Assembly: GCA_035626595.1 (NCBI GenBank)
Contig: DASPNJ010000134.1
Span: 1-64,000, forward strand
Direction: 5' to 3'
Length of the DNA: 64,000 nt
Source: JAQGMV01 sp035626595
Lineage (GTDB): Bacteria; Pseudomonadota; Gammaproteobacteria; Burkholderiales; SG8-41
Below the pieces are notes generated by a model. It was given only the letters and a program-made list of their open reading frames with translations. It did no database searches and was not told where the DNA came from. Both the position numbers and the translations under genes were made by a program. Of this stretch, positions 8,247 through 16,611 are shown piece by piece. How positions within the stretch are numbered: position 1 is the stretch's first letter; the number at the start of each line of letters is the position of its first letter.

Positions 8247-9700
8247 CGCCGGAAGCGCTGATCGGCGCCGCGTTCGCGACGCCGATCGCGGGTGCGGCAG
8301 CGATTGCAGCGCTCGGGCGCGCGCCCAATCTGCGCGAGGCGGCGACGCTCGCCACCGCGGCCGCGCTCTTTCTGCTCGTTCTCGCGCTCACGCAAAGCGT
8401 CCTCGCAGGCGAGCGTCCCGCGCTCATGCTCGTGGAGATGATGCCCGGGCTTGCGCTCAGGTTCGAGATCGAACCGCTTGGCATGCTCTTCGGGCTCGTT
8501 GCCTCCGGACTGTGGATCGTCAATTCGATCTACTCGATGGGCTACATGCGCGCGAACGGCGAGGCGCACCAGACACGCTTCTACGTGTGTTTCGCGCTCG
8601 CCCTCGCGAGCACGATCGGCATCGCGTTCGCCGGCAATCTCCTCACGCTGTTCGTGTTCTACGAAGCGCTCACGCTCGTCACCTATCCGCTCGTGACGCA
8701 CAGCGGCACGGCGGAAGCGCGGCGGGCGGGGCGCACCTATATCGGCGTGCTCGTCGGCACGTCGATCCTGTTCCTGCTGATCGCAATCGTGTGGACGTTC
8801 GAGATCGCGTCCACCGTGGAATTCCGCAGCGGCGGAATCCTCGGTCCGGACCTCGATCGAGCGACGCTCGCGGCGCTGCTGGCGCTGTACGTATTCGGCA
8901 TCGGCAAGGCGGCGGTGATGCCCGTGCATCGGTGGCTGCCCGCTGCGATGGTTGCGCCGACACCCGTCTCGGCGCTGCTGCATGCCGTGGCGGTGGTGAA
9001 GGCCGGGGTTTTCTGCGTGATCAAGATCGTGGTGTATGTCTTCGGCACCGAGACACTCGGCCGGGCCGACGCGGCGGCATGGCTCCCGTACGTCGCCGGT
9101 TTTACGATACTCGCGGCTTCCGTCGTCGCGCTGCGCTCGAACAATCTCAAGCGCCGGCTCGCGTATTCGACCGTGAGCCAGCTTTCGTATGTCGTGCTCG
9201 CGACGGCGCTGCTCGCGCCGCTCTCGATCGTCGGCGCGGCGCTCCACGTCGCAGCGCACGCGGTGGGGAAGATCACGCTCTTTTTCGCGGCGGGCGCGAT
9301 ATACACCGCGGCGCACAAGACCGAGGTGAGCCAGCTCGACGGCATCGGGCGCCGCATGCCCTGGACCATGGGCGCTTTCGCAGTGGGTGCGTTATCGATG
9401 ATCGGGCTGCCGCCCGCCGCCGGCTTCGTCAGCAAGTGGTACATGCTCCAGGGCGCGCTCGCCGCCTCGCAATGGGTCGCGTTCGGGGTGATCACGCTGA
9501 GCACGCTCCTCACAGCCGCTTACTTCGTGCCGATCGTCTATCGGGCTTTTCTCGTGCGCGCGCCGGCCGGCGAGCATGTCCATGGCGAAGCGCCGTGGAC
9601 GATGGTGCTGGCGCTCACGGCGACGGCGGCCGCGACGGTGTTCCTGTTTTTCCAGCCGGCGGTGCCGCTCGCGCTCGCGCGCGCGCTTGCCGGTAGCTGA
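8243..9700 (+). CDS. Second Mrp/NuoL-M-type antiporter subunit
   Basis: 485-residue proton-conducting antiporter subunit of the MrpA-N/MrpD/NuoL-M superfamily. It shows YSMGYMRANGE, Glu in FVFYEALTLVTYPLV, Lys in GIGKAAVMPVHRWLPAAM, HAVAVVKAGVF and GLPPAAGFVSKWYM. It probably takes the place of the N-terminal antiporter part of MrpA, because no full-length MrpA gene exists here (inference). Start by ATGA overlap with mrpD at 8243; the long in-frame extension upstream is a shadow of mrpD. Confidence 0.88.
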   Translation: MTPEALIGAAFATPIAGAAAIAALGRAPNLREAATLATAAALFLLVLALTQSVLAGERPALMLVEMMPGLALRFEIEPLGMLFGLVASGLWIVNSIYSMGYMRANGEAHQTRFYVCFALALASTIGIAFAGNLLTLFVFYEALTLVTYPLVTHSGTAEARRAGRTYIGVLVGTSILFLLIAIVWTFEIASTVEFRSGGILGPDLDRATLAALLALYVFGIGKAAVMPVHRWLPAAMVAPTPVSALLHAVAVVKAGVFCVIKIVVYVFGTETLGRADAAAWLPYVAGFTILAASVVALRSNNLKRRLAYSTVSQLSYVVLATALLAPLSIVGAALHVAAHAVGKITLFFAAGAIYTAAHKTEVSQLDGIGRRMPWTMGAFAVGALSMIGLPPAAGFVSKWYMLQGALAASQWVAFGVITLSTLLTAAYFVPIVYRAFLVRAPAGEHVHGEAPWTMVLALTATAAATVFLFFQPAVPLALARALAGS

Positions 9701-9712
9701 AGGAGGGCCGAG

Positions 9713-9958
9713 ATGGAACAGCACTGGCTGGTGCGTCCCGCGACCATCCGCAAGCTCTGGTTGGGCTTCATTCTGATACTGGCCGCGACGCTCGCCGCGG
9801 AGCTCTTCGTGTCGCACGACGCGCACTTCGGCATCGAAGCCTCGTTCGCATTCCATGCGTGGTACGGCTTTCTCTCCTGCGCTGCCCTGATCGGCGTCGC
9901 GAGACTGCTCGGCTTGATCCTCAAGCGTCGCGACAGCTATTACGAGGAGCGTGAATGA
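9713..9958 (+). CDS. Small two-span membrane protein of the Mrp operon
   Basis: 81-residue protein with two hydrophobic segments (about residues 15-31 and 45-66) and a charged KRRDSYYEERE tail. A good AAGGAGG ribosome site precedes the ATG at 9713, and its stop overlaps the next antiporter gene (ATGA), so it is a real operon member. Not recognised as MrpB, C, F or G; probably an accessory subunit of this operon type. Confidence 0.75.
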   Translation: MEQHWLVRPATIRKLWLGFILILAATLAAELFVSHDAHFGIEASFAFHAWYGFLSCAALIGVARLLGLILKRRDSYYEERE

Positions 9959-11637
9959 CGGCGCTCCTCGCCCACCCGGCGCTGGTGTTGATACTCGGCG
10001 CGGTCGCGATCGCGGTTCTGCGCGGCCACGCGCGCAGCGGGCTCGTCGTGACGCTGCCGCTCCTCGCGTTGTACCTCCTTTGGAGTCTGCCCGACGGCAC
10101 GCATGCGCACATACGATTCCTGGAGCTCGATCTTCAGCCGCTCGCGATCGACAAACTGTCGCGGCTTTTTGGCACCGTTTTCGCGATCATGCTGCTCGCA
10201 GGCGGGCTGTTCGGCCTGAACCAGCAAAGCCGCGTCGAGCTGCCCGCCGCTTTCGTCTATGGCGGCGCGGCGATCGGCGTCACGCTCGCGGGCGATCTGG
10301 TGACGCTGTTCGTCTGTTGGGAGCTGATGGCGATCGGCTCCACGGTCGTCATCTGGAGCGGCGCGGCCGGGGCCTACCGCGCAAGCATGCGTTATCTGTC
10401 GATTCACCTGCTCGGGGGCGTGCTGCTGATGGCGGGCATCGCCGGCCACGTTGCCGCAGGCGGATCCGTCGCGTTCGATCGCCTGTCGCTCGACTCGGCC
10501 GCGCACTGGCTGATCCTCGCCGGGTTTCTGGTGAACGTCGGTGCGCCGCCGCTCTCCGCGTGGCTTCCCGACGCGTATCCGGAGGCATCGTGGAGCGGGA
10601 TGGTCTTTCTCTCGGCGTTCACGACGAAGACGGCGGTGTACGTGCTGCTGCGCGGGTTTCCCGGTGTCGAGCTGCTGGTTTACATCGGCCTGTTCATGAT
10701 CTTCTACGGCATCGTCTACGCGCTGCTCGAGAACGACATGCGGCGCATTCTCGCCTACAGCATCGTGAACCAGGTCGGGTTCATGGTGGTCGGCATCGGC
10801 CTCGGTACGCAGATGGCGCTGAACGGCGCCGCGGCGCACGCCTTCACGCACATCATCTACAAGGCGCTGCTGCTGATGTCCGCCGGCTCCGTCCTGCTCA
10901 TGACCGGGCGGCGCAAATGTACGGATCTCGGGGGTCTGTTCCGCAGCATGCCCGTGACCGCGGTCTGCGGCATCGTGGGCGCGCTCGCAATCTCCTCGTT
11001 CCCGCTGACGTCCGGGTTCGTGAGCAAATCGATGATCTCGCAGGCCGCGGCCGACGAGCACCTGCTTTACGTCTGGCTCGCTCTTGCGGCGGCGTCGGCG
11101 GGCGTCTTCCTGCACGCCGGCATCAAGTTCCCATGGTTCGTTTTCTTCCAGAAGGACTCGGGGCTGCGGCCGCCGGATCCGCCGTGGAACATGCGGCTCG
11201 CCATGATTTTCTTCGCCGTGTTGTGCATCGGGCTCGGCGTCGCGCCCGGACCGCTGTACGCGCTGCTGCCGTATCCCATCGATTACGTGCCGTATACCGC
11301 CGCGCACGTCGTCACGCAGTTGCAACTGCTGCTGTTTTCGGGCCTCGCGTTCTTCGTCATGCTCGGCCTGCTGCGGCGCACGCTCACGATCACGCTCGAC
11401 GTGGACTGGCTCTACCGCGTGCCCCTGCCGGCGATCGCACGAGCGCTGTCGCGCTCGTGGGCCACAGCGGCCCGGAGCGTCGGCGCAGCGGTGGTGCCGC
11501 GGCTGCGCGATACGGGCGCGCGGTTCTATCGAGAGCATGGTCTGGAGGGCCTCGCCGCTCGCACATCGCCCACCGGCAGCATGGCATTGTGGCTGATGAT
11601 CATGCTGCTCGCGTATCTGCTCCTCTACTACCTCTGA
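9955..11637 (+). CDS. Third Mrp/NuoN-type antiporter subunit, TM7 Lys replaced by Asn
   Basis: 560-residue polytopic MrpD/NuoN-like protein. Glu is kept in FVCWELMAIGSTVVI and Lys in FTTKTAVYVLLR, but the position nine residues before the WLP motif is Asn (FLVNVGAPPLSAWLP) where the two other D-type subunits of this operon have Lys. A C-terminal extension of about 70 residues after the main bundle ends in one more hydrophobic span (WLMIMLLAYLLLYYL). Last gene of the operon; a 141-base gap follows. Confidence 0.88.
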   Translation: MTALLAHPALVLILGAVAIAVLRGHARSGLVVTLPLLALYLLWSLPDGTHAHIRFLELDLQPLAIDKLSRLFGTVFAIMLLAGGLFGLNQQSRVELPAAFVYGGAAIGVTLAGDLVTLFVCWELMAIGSTVVIWSGAAGAYRASMRYLSIHLLGGVLLMAGIAGHVAAGGSVAFDRLSLDSAAHWLILAGFLVNVGAPPLSAWLPDAYPEASWSGMVFLSAFTTKTAVYVLLRGFPGVELLVYIGLFMIFYGIVYALLENDMRRILAYSIVNQVGFMVVGIGLGTQMALNGAAAHAFTHIIYKALLLMSAGSVLLMTGRRKCTDLGGLFRSMPVTAVCGIVGALAISSFPLTSGFVSKSMISQAAADEHLLYVWLALAAASAGVFLHAGIKFPWFVFFQKDSGLRPPDPPWNMRLAMIFFAVLCIGLGVAPGPLYALLPYPIDYVPYTAAHVVTQLQLLLFSGLAFFVMLGLLRRTLTITLDVDWLYRVPLPAIARALSRSWATAARSVGAAVVPRLRDTGARFYREHGLEGLAARTSPTGSMALWLMIMLLAYLLLYYL

Positions 11638-11778
11638 GCGACCGGACTGTCGCGGTATTTCGGGCAAAACGCCTTCGATCCGCGGTACAGATTCGCCGGT
11701 GCGCAATGCGCTGTCGGCATAGCGCTTGCGTAGCGAGAAGCGGACTTCGCTTCACCGCTTCCCTTTCACGAGGTGTCC

Positions 11779-12933
11779 ATGCTGGCCATGAGCTATCGCG
11801 GGCCGTACCGCGTCCGCATCGTCGGAAAACCCATACCCGAGATCGAGCACCCCCGCGACGCGATCGTGCGCGTCACGCGCGCCTGCATCTGCGGCTCCGA
11901 CCTGCACCTCTATCACGGGCTCGTACCCGACACGCGCGTCGGGCAGACCTTCGGACACGAGTTCGTCGGCATCGTGGAGGAGGTCGGCTCGAACGTGCGG
12001 AACCTGAAACCCGGCGACCGCGTGCTGGTGCCGTTCAATATCGCGTGCGGCGAGTGCTACTTCTGCCTGAAGGGGCTGTTCGGCAACTGCCACAATTCGA
12101 ACCCGAATGCGACCGCGGCCGGCGGCATTTTCGGTTATTCCCATACGTGCGGCGGATACGACGGCGGCCAGGCCGAATACGTCCGGGTGCCGTATGCGGA
12201 CGTAGGCCCGTACAAGATCCCGGACGGGATCGACGACGACAACGCGGCGCTCTGCACCGACGTGTTTCCCACCGGTTACCAGGCGGCGGAGATGGCCGGC
12301 GTGAAGCGCGGAGACACCGTGCTCGTATTCGGCGCGGGCCCGGTCGGGCTCTTCGCCGCCAAGAGCGCGTGGTTCATGGGGGCTGCCCGCGTGATGATCG
12401 TGGACGAGTACGAATACCGGCTCGATTTCGCACGCAGATTTGCCCATTGCGAGACGCTCAACTTCCGTGAGATCAAGGATCCGGTCTGGTACCTCAAGAA
12501 GGAGGCGGACTGGCTCGGCTGGGACTGCGCGATCGACGCCGTCGGCGCGGAAGCCCGCGGGAGCGGCCTGCAGCACCTCACCGGCGTAAAGCTGCCGCTG
12601 CAGGCGGGCGCGGCCACCGCGCTCTATTGGGCGATCGACGCCGTGCGCAAAGGCGGCGTGGTGTCGGTCGTCGGAGTGTACGGACCCACGATGAACGCGG
12701 TGCCGATCGGCAACGCGCTCAACAAGGGGCTTACGCTGCGTATGAACCAGGCGAGCGTGAAACGCAATCTTCCGCGGTGCATCGAGCACATAGAGGCCGG
12801 GCACATCAATCCGAAAGAAGTAATCACGCACCGTATCCCGCTCGAGGAGATCGGCGAGGGCTATCACATCTTTTCGAGCAAGCTCGACGAGTGCATCAAG
12901 CCCGTGGTGATTCCGCCGCGGGCGATGGCGTAG
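11779..12933 (+). CDS. Zinc-dependent alcohol dehydrogenase, formaldehyde dehydrogenase-like
   Basis: 384-residue medium-chain dehydrogenase/reductase. The catalytic zinc site is in CICGSDLHLYHG (Cys) and FGHEFVG (His-Glu). The structural zinc lobe has CGECYFC and a later Cys in GNC. The Rossmann nucleotide motif is VFGAGPVGLFAAKSA. Extended central loop (CHNSNPN to CGGYDGGQAEYVRVP) matches glutathione-independent formaldehyde dehydrogenase-like members, so an aldehyde or alcohol/NAD substrate pair is likely, but the exact substrate is not visible. ATG 11779 has GAGG upstream; GTG 11773 overlaps that site. Followed after 10 bases by its partner gene. Confidence 0.88.
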   Translation: MLAMSYRGPYRVRIVGKPIPEIEHPRDAIVRVTRACICGSDLHLYHGLVPDTRVGQTFGHEFVGIVEEVGSNVRNLKPGDRVLVPFNIACGECYFCLKGLFGNCHNSNPNATAAGGIFGYSHTCGGYDGGQAEYVRVPYADVGPYKIPDGIDDDNAALCTDVFPTGYQAAEMAGVKRGDTVLVFGAGPVGLFAAKSAWFMGAARVMIVDEYEYRLDFARRFAHCETLNFREIKDPVWYLKKEADWLGWDCAIDAVGAEARGSGLQHLTGVKLPLQAGAATALYWAIDAVRKGGVVSVVGVYGPTMNAVPIGNALNKGLTLRMNQASVKRNLPRCIEHIEAGHINPKEVITHRIPLEEIGEGYHIFSSKLDECIKPVVIPPRAMA

Positions 12934-12943
12934 GAGGCGCGCA

Positions 12944-13504
12944 ATGGAACAGCTACTCGGCTCATCGTCACAGGACGTTCTGGAGACGCCGGTTCGCGGC
13001 GGCCCGCGCATCAGCAGCGCCGACCGGCAGTCGATCGACCTCTCGCGGACGATTCCCGGCTGGGGCTCCGATCTCGACCGGCAGGCTCGCCCCGGTGTGC
13101 CGCGCGACAAGGCGCCGGAGATCGGCTCGGAGCTTCTCTATCCGCCGATCGAGCAGCAGCCGCCGCGCGTGAAGATTCACAAATCGACCGAGCACGCGCG
13201 CATGACGCCGGTTTTCGGAACGGCGTGTCCGCCGCAGGGCTTGAGCGGCATGCTGCGGGACGCTGCGTATCACTTCAGTGAAGGGCGGCTCGCGCGGTGG
13301 CTCACGCTCATGCTGGCCGACCGGGTGAACGTGGTCGAAGGCATCGTCGGGGACCTCGCGCACGGCCACGTTCCGAATCTGGTGAAGGAGACCGGGCTCA
13401 GGTCCGAGCTCAGGTACAACCGCGCGAACTTCATGAAGAAGGTTGCGGTGGCCGGCGTGGCGGTGGGGCTGGTGATCCTCTACGCCCGGTCGCGGCGTAG
13501 CTAA
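12944..13504 (+). CDS. Conserved protein with C-terminal membrane anchor, unknown
   Basis: 186-residue protein. The N-terminal 100 residues are polar, Pro- and Arg-rich and probably disordered. The middle (about 100-165) is helical and amphipathic (DAAYHFSEGRLARWLTLMLADRV). A single hydrophobic segment VAVAGVAVGLVILYA followed by RSRRS forms a tail anchor. Shine-Dalgarno GGAGG is 7 bases upstream of ATG 12944. Co-transcribed with the dehydrogenase; no function assigned. Confidence 0.7.
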   Translation: MEQLLGSSSQDVLETPVRGGPRISSADRQSIDLSRTIPGWGSDLDRQARPGVPRDKAPEIGSELLYPPIEQQPPRVKIHKSTEHARMTPVFGTACPPQGLSGMLRDAAYHFSEGRLARWLTLMLADRVNVVEGIVGDLAHGHVPNLVKETGLRSELRYNRANFMKKVAVAGVAVGLVILYARSRRS

Positions 13505-13523
13505 ATCCGCCGCTGCGAAAGAA

Positions 13524-13552
13524 AAGAACCCGCCTTCCGGCGGGTTCTTTTT
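13524..13552. terminator. Rho-independent terminator, bidirectional
   Basis: Perfect 11-bp stem (AAGAACCCGCC / GGCGGGTTCTT) with a TTCC loop, flanked by A-rich and T-rich ends, so it can stop transcripts from both sides. It lies between the convergent ends of the 12944 gene and the ferritin-like gene at 13555. Confidence 0.92.
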
Positions 13553-13554
13553 GC

Positions 13555-14292
13555 CTATGCGGGCAGCAGGCTCGCTTCCTTGAGCGTGAGCTGCTCCAGC
13601 CAGCTTTTCACGGTGACGAGGTGGCGCTGCTCGTGCAGGTGCGCCTGCTGAAACTGCTGCACCAGCTCGTCGTGGCCCATCTCCTGCGCGAGGCGGATGA
13701 GAAGCTCCCAGCCTGCGTTGTCGGTGAGCTCCGCGATGAGCACCGTCTCGACGCACTGCGCGAGCGAGGTGCGCGGATCCGTAATGGTCTGAACGAGGCC
13801 CAGCGCCTGCACACCGGTCACGTCCGCGCACGGCGTCATCGCCGTGGGGTCGCCGCCGAGCTGCTCGATCGCGCGACGCACGAGCTCGAAGTGGCGCGCT
13901 TCCTCGCCGTGGATCTGCTCGAGCTTCGCGAGCTCGATCACGTCCCTGCCGGCCTGCGCGGCCAGACACTTCATGATGAGCCCTTCGTACAGACGCGTGC
14001 CGCCGCGCTCGAACGCGAGCCGCTGGCCGAGCTTGTCCAGCAGCACCTCGGCCCGGTTGCCGGTCAACATCTCCGCGCCCGCTTTGAACACGCCTTTGAC
14101 CGTGCTCGGCGGCGGCACCGAGCCGATCGGATCGGCTTCCATGATGTACTGGCCGCGGATCGCGGCGAGGGCGCCGACATCGCCTTCGCTCGTGGGCATG
14201 CCGCGCTCCGAGCCCTGCAGGAGCTCCTTGCTGTCGCCGGGAGACATCGCGATACCGGTGCGGTTCTTACCGATCCTGACTTCCTTCTTCAT
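13555..14292 (-). CDS. Ferritin-like diiron-type protein
   Basis: 245-residue soluble protein. The helical C-terminal two-thirds (residues about 75-240) has ferritin-like helix motifs with carboxylate/His pairs: LYEGL, LEQIHGEEARHFELV, IAELTDNAGWELL and HEQRHLVTVKSWL. The N-terminal 70 residues are low in structure. ATG 14292 has a strong GAGGAGA site. Lies 19 bases behind a second ferritin-like gene, so both are probably one operon. Likely iron- or oxygen-handling; the specific role is not known. Confidence 0.75.
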   Translation of the reverse strand: MKKEVRIGKNRTGIAMSPGDSKELLQGSERGMPTSEGDVGALAAIRGQYIMEADPIGSVPPPSTVKGVFKAGAEMLTGNRAEVLLDKLGQRLAFERGGTRLYEGLIMKCLAAQAGRDVIELAKLEQIHGEEARHFELVRRAIEQLGGDPTAMTPCADVTGVQALGLVQTITDPRTSLAQCVETVLIAELTDNAGWELLIRLAQEMGHDELVQQFQQAHLHEQRHLVTVKSWLEQLTLKEASLLPA

Positions 14293-14311
14293 GGTCCGTC
14301 TCCTCAGAAGT

Positions 14312-15466
14312 TCACGACTTTGCGGGTGAGCTCCGTGCCGGGGCCCAGCGGTAGCCGGCGGAAACCGACTGCGACGGCGAGCCGTCGGCGCTCACCTGCG
14401 CGCGGTAGTCCCGCGACGCCTTGCCCTCCTTGCTCTTCGGCACGTATTGCGTGCCCAGCGCGCGCAGATCGACCTCGTTCGCCAGCACCTTGCGCACGAA
14501 CTCACGCTGTTCCGCGTACGGAATGGGGTCCGGCATTTCGGGCAGCAGCTCCGCGGCGTCGCGGCCTTCGATGCGCTGAAAGATTTCCATCGCAAGGTTC
14601 AGATGACCGAGCTCGTAGTCGAGGAAGCGCTCCCAGATCGCCTTGATGCGGGGGTTGGTCTCCTGCTCGGCGGCACCGCGGTAGTTCCAGACTTCGCACG
14701 CTTCGTGCATCACCCATTTTTCGAGCCAGGTCTCGCTCGCGTCGATGATCGACTCGTACTGCGTGACGTGCTGCTCCTCGATCGAGGCGATCTCGGCATA
14801 AAGCTGCCGCGCCACCGGGTCGCTGAAGATCGGCCCGATGTTCATGTAATAGTTATGCGTCTGCTGCTCGCCCGCCATGATCGTCAGCGCGTGGAGCTTG
14901 GACAGCGGGTGCGCGGCCAGCTTGTCGTACGGCTCGCGCAGATCGTCCATCGGCGCGCGGTGATGCTCGATCGTCGGGCGTCCCGGCAGGATGTCGGTGT
15001 AGCTCTGGAGGATGTTGTTCGCGTCCTTGCCTTCCAGCCGGTCGAGCAGCGCCGAATAGCGGTACAGATGGTCGAAATCTTCAAGCAGGCCAAAGCGATA
15101 CGTCTGGGCGAGGTACTCGTCGGGCTCGCGCTGCGCCACCGCGGCGGTCACTTCGATCGCCACCTGTTCGTAGGCTATCGTCGTCTCGAGCGGCGAATGG
15201 TCGGCGCCGATGAGCCAGTTGATCATCGTGTGCTGGTGCTGCTCCGCCCGCCTCACCTGCGCGAGCGGGAGCTGCAGGTCCCGATTCATGCGGGCACACG
15301 CATGCGAGAAACGCAGCGCCTCTTCCTCGATGCCGTTCATGAGGATGATGCGGATGCGTGTGTACGTGTCGTCGTCCAGCTTGCTGATCGGCTTCTGCAC
15401 CAGATCCTTCCAGGTGAAGCGTTGCCGATCGAGGGGACATCCTTTTTCCTGAAAGATATTCGCCAT
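14312..15466 (-). CDS. Large ferritin-like superfamily protein
   Basis: 384-residue protein that appears to contain two helical bundles. Candidate metal ligands are NGIEEEALRFSHACAR, QHQHTMINWL and IAYEQVAIEV in the first half, and ASIEEQHVTQYESI, MHEACEVWNY and DYELGHLNLAMEIFQ in the second. Tail of about 50 residues is polar and Ser-rich. ATG 15466 has GAGG upstream. First gene of the two-gene ferritin-like operon and divergent from the TerB-like gene. No experimentally named family recognised beyond the ferritin-like fold. Confidence 0.68.
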   Translation of the reverse strand: MANIFQEKGCPLDRQRFTWKDLVQKPISKLDDDTYTRIRIILMNGIEEEALRFSHACARMNRDLQLPLAQVRRAEQHQHTMINWLIGADHSPLETTIAYEQVAIEVTAAVAQREPDEYLAQTYRFGLLEDFDHLYRYSALLDRLEGKDANNILQSYTDILPGRPTIEHHRAPMDDLREPYDKLAAHPLSKLHALTIMAGEQQTHNYYMNIGPIFSDPVARQLYAEIASIEEQHVTQYESIIDASETWLEKWVMHEACEVWNYRGAAEQETNPRIKAIWERFLDYELGHLNLAMEIFQRIEGRDAAELLPEMPDPIPYAEQREFVRKVLANEVDLRALGTQYVPKSKEGKASRDYRAQVSADGSPSQSVSAGYRWAPARSSPAKS

Positions 15467-15616
15467 CCGAACCTCGCGTTAAAAAAATAACGCACAGCAC
15501 GTTCGCTATGCGTTGCCTCTGTCTGCTCGCAAGCTGCGTGCCGCCAGCGGAATAACTGCACGTTCACCGCGCGGCCGGCATATCGGGGCGGTACGCGGCC
15601 TGCAGACGGAGCGGCC
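15467..15616. promoter_or_regulatory. Divergent promoter region, ferritin-like operon / TerB-like gene
   Basis: 150 bases between two outward-facing starts. The A/T-rich run at 15479-15491 lies directly upstream of the ferritin-like gene. I could not identify a specific operator or a clear -35/-10 pair. Confidence 0.35.
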
Positions 15617-16138
15617 ATGTCGAACGACTCGACTACAGCTGAAGCGGCGGCAGCCGCGCCTGCCGCAGCGCCGGCTTCGGTTTTCCATGACGAGCACGTG
15701 CTCGACCTGCTCGCGTACAAGATCCTGCTCACGTGGCTGCGGAATCGCTATGTCGAAAGCTTCTCCTTCACGCTCCACCTCAATGCGCTGACGCAGGAGC
15801 AGATGGGGTTGCTCGCCGATGCGATGGTCGCCGCCGCCCGCTCGGACGGCACGTTCGAACGCAGTGAGCGGGAGCACCTGGAGGCCGCGTGGAAGCTCAT
15901 CGGTGTGAACGAGAGCGCGGCTGCGCTCTTCGCGACGGCACTTCAATCGCCGCGTGCGCTGCACGACATCCTCGATGCGGCCGGCGACGCACAGTCGCGT
16001 GCCCTGGTGTACATCGGGTCGCTGCTCGCGATCGAAAAGCGGAGCGTCGTTCACCGCTACTACCTGAGGTATCTGGCGGCGCGCCTCGGCCTGCCCAACG
16101 AGCTCGTCTCGGCGCTCGAGCAGCGCTTCGCGAAGTAG
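15617..16138 (+). CDS. TerB-like / DUF533-type protein
   Basis: 173-residue acidic protein. After an Ala-rich N-terminus (about 1-22) it has an all-helical domain typical of the TerB/DUF533 group: ADAMVAAARSDGTFERSEREHLEAAW, then SRALVYIGSLLAIEKRSVVHRYYL and YLAARLGLPNELVSALEQ in outline. Such domains are thought to bind metal or membranes in stress responses; no function can be fixed here. Ends 2 bases from the convergent CBS gene. Confidence 0.72.
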   Translation: MSNDSTTAEAAAAAPAAAPASVFHDEHVLDLLAYKILLTWLRNRYVESFSFTLHLNALTQEQMGLLADAMVAAARSDGTFERSEREHLEAAWKLIGVNESAAALFATALQSPRALHDILDAAGDAQSRALVYIGSLLAIEKRSVVHRYYLRYLAARLGLPNELVSALEQRFAK

Positions 16139-16140
16139 CG

Positions 16141-16590
16141 TCAGGCGCTCTCGGGCGGCGCGGCGGGTTCCTCGGTGAGCGCCTGGAGCCCGCGCTGCAC
16201 GGCCTCGCTTTCGACGAGCAGGTGCCGCGAGATGTCGCTCAACGTGATCCACCCGATGACATGACCGGCGTCGTTCACCACCGGCAGCCGCCGCACCTGG
16301 TGCGCGGCGATGAGATCCATCGCGGTGCGCAGCGAATCGTCTGCGCGGCACGTAAAAAGCATCGTGCTCGCGATCTGCATCACGCTGGTACGCTTGGGAT
16401 CCCGCCCCTCGGCGACCAGTCGATAGAGGATGTCGCGGTCGGTGACGACGCCGCGCAGCTCCTCGGCCGTGCCCACGGGCAACGCGCTCACGTCGAGCTC
16501 GCCCATGAGCTGCGCGGCGTGCTGCACGCTCGACTCCGGCGCAATGAACTCCACACTGCGCACCATCAGGTCCGATACTTTGGTCGCCAT
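16141..16590 (-). CDS. CBS-domain pair protein
   Basis: 149-residue cytoplasmic protein made of two tandem CBS motifs (about 7-60 and 75-128): VSDLMVRSVEF, GVVTDRDILYRLV, then RRLPVVNDAGHVIGWITLSDI. CBS pairs bind adenosine nucleotides and act as regulators. It sits 21 bases behind the SLC13 carrier gene, so it may regulate that carrier or be co-expressed with it (inference). Confidence 0.88.
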   Translation of the reverse strand: MATKVSDLMVRSVEFIAPESSVQHAAQLMGELDVSALPVGTAEELRGVVTDRDILYRLVAEGRDPKRTSVMQIASTMLFTCRADDSLRTAMDLIAAHQVRRLPVVNDAGHVIGWITLSDISRHLLVESEAVQRGLQALTEEPAAPPESA

Positions 16591-16611
16591 TCGCTTACCT
16601 CGTGTCGTGTC

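Noticed and set aside
4242..11637. Respiratory complex I operon
   Set aside because: NuoK/L/M/N-like genes are present but the E, F, G and B subunits are specific for Mrp antiporters and no Fe-S or quinone-module genes occur.
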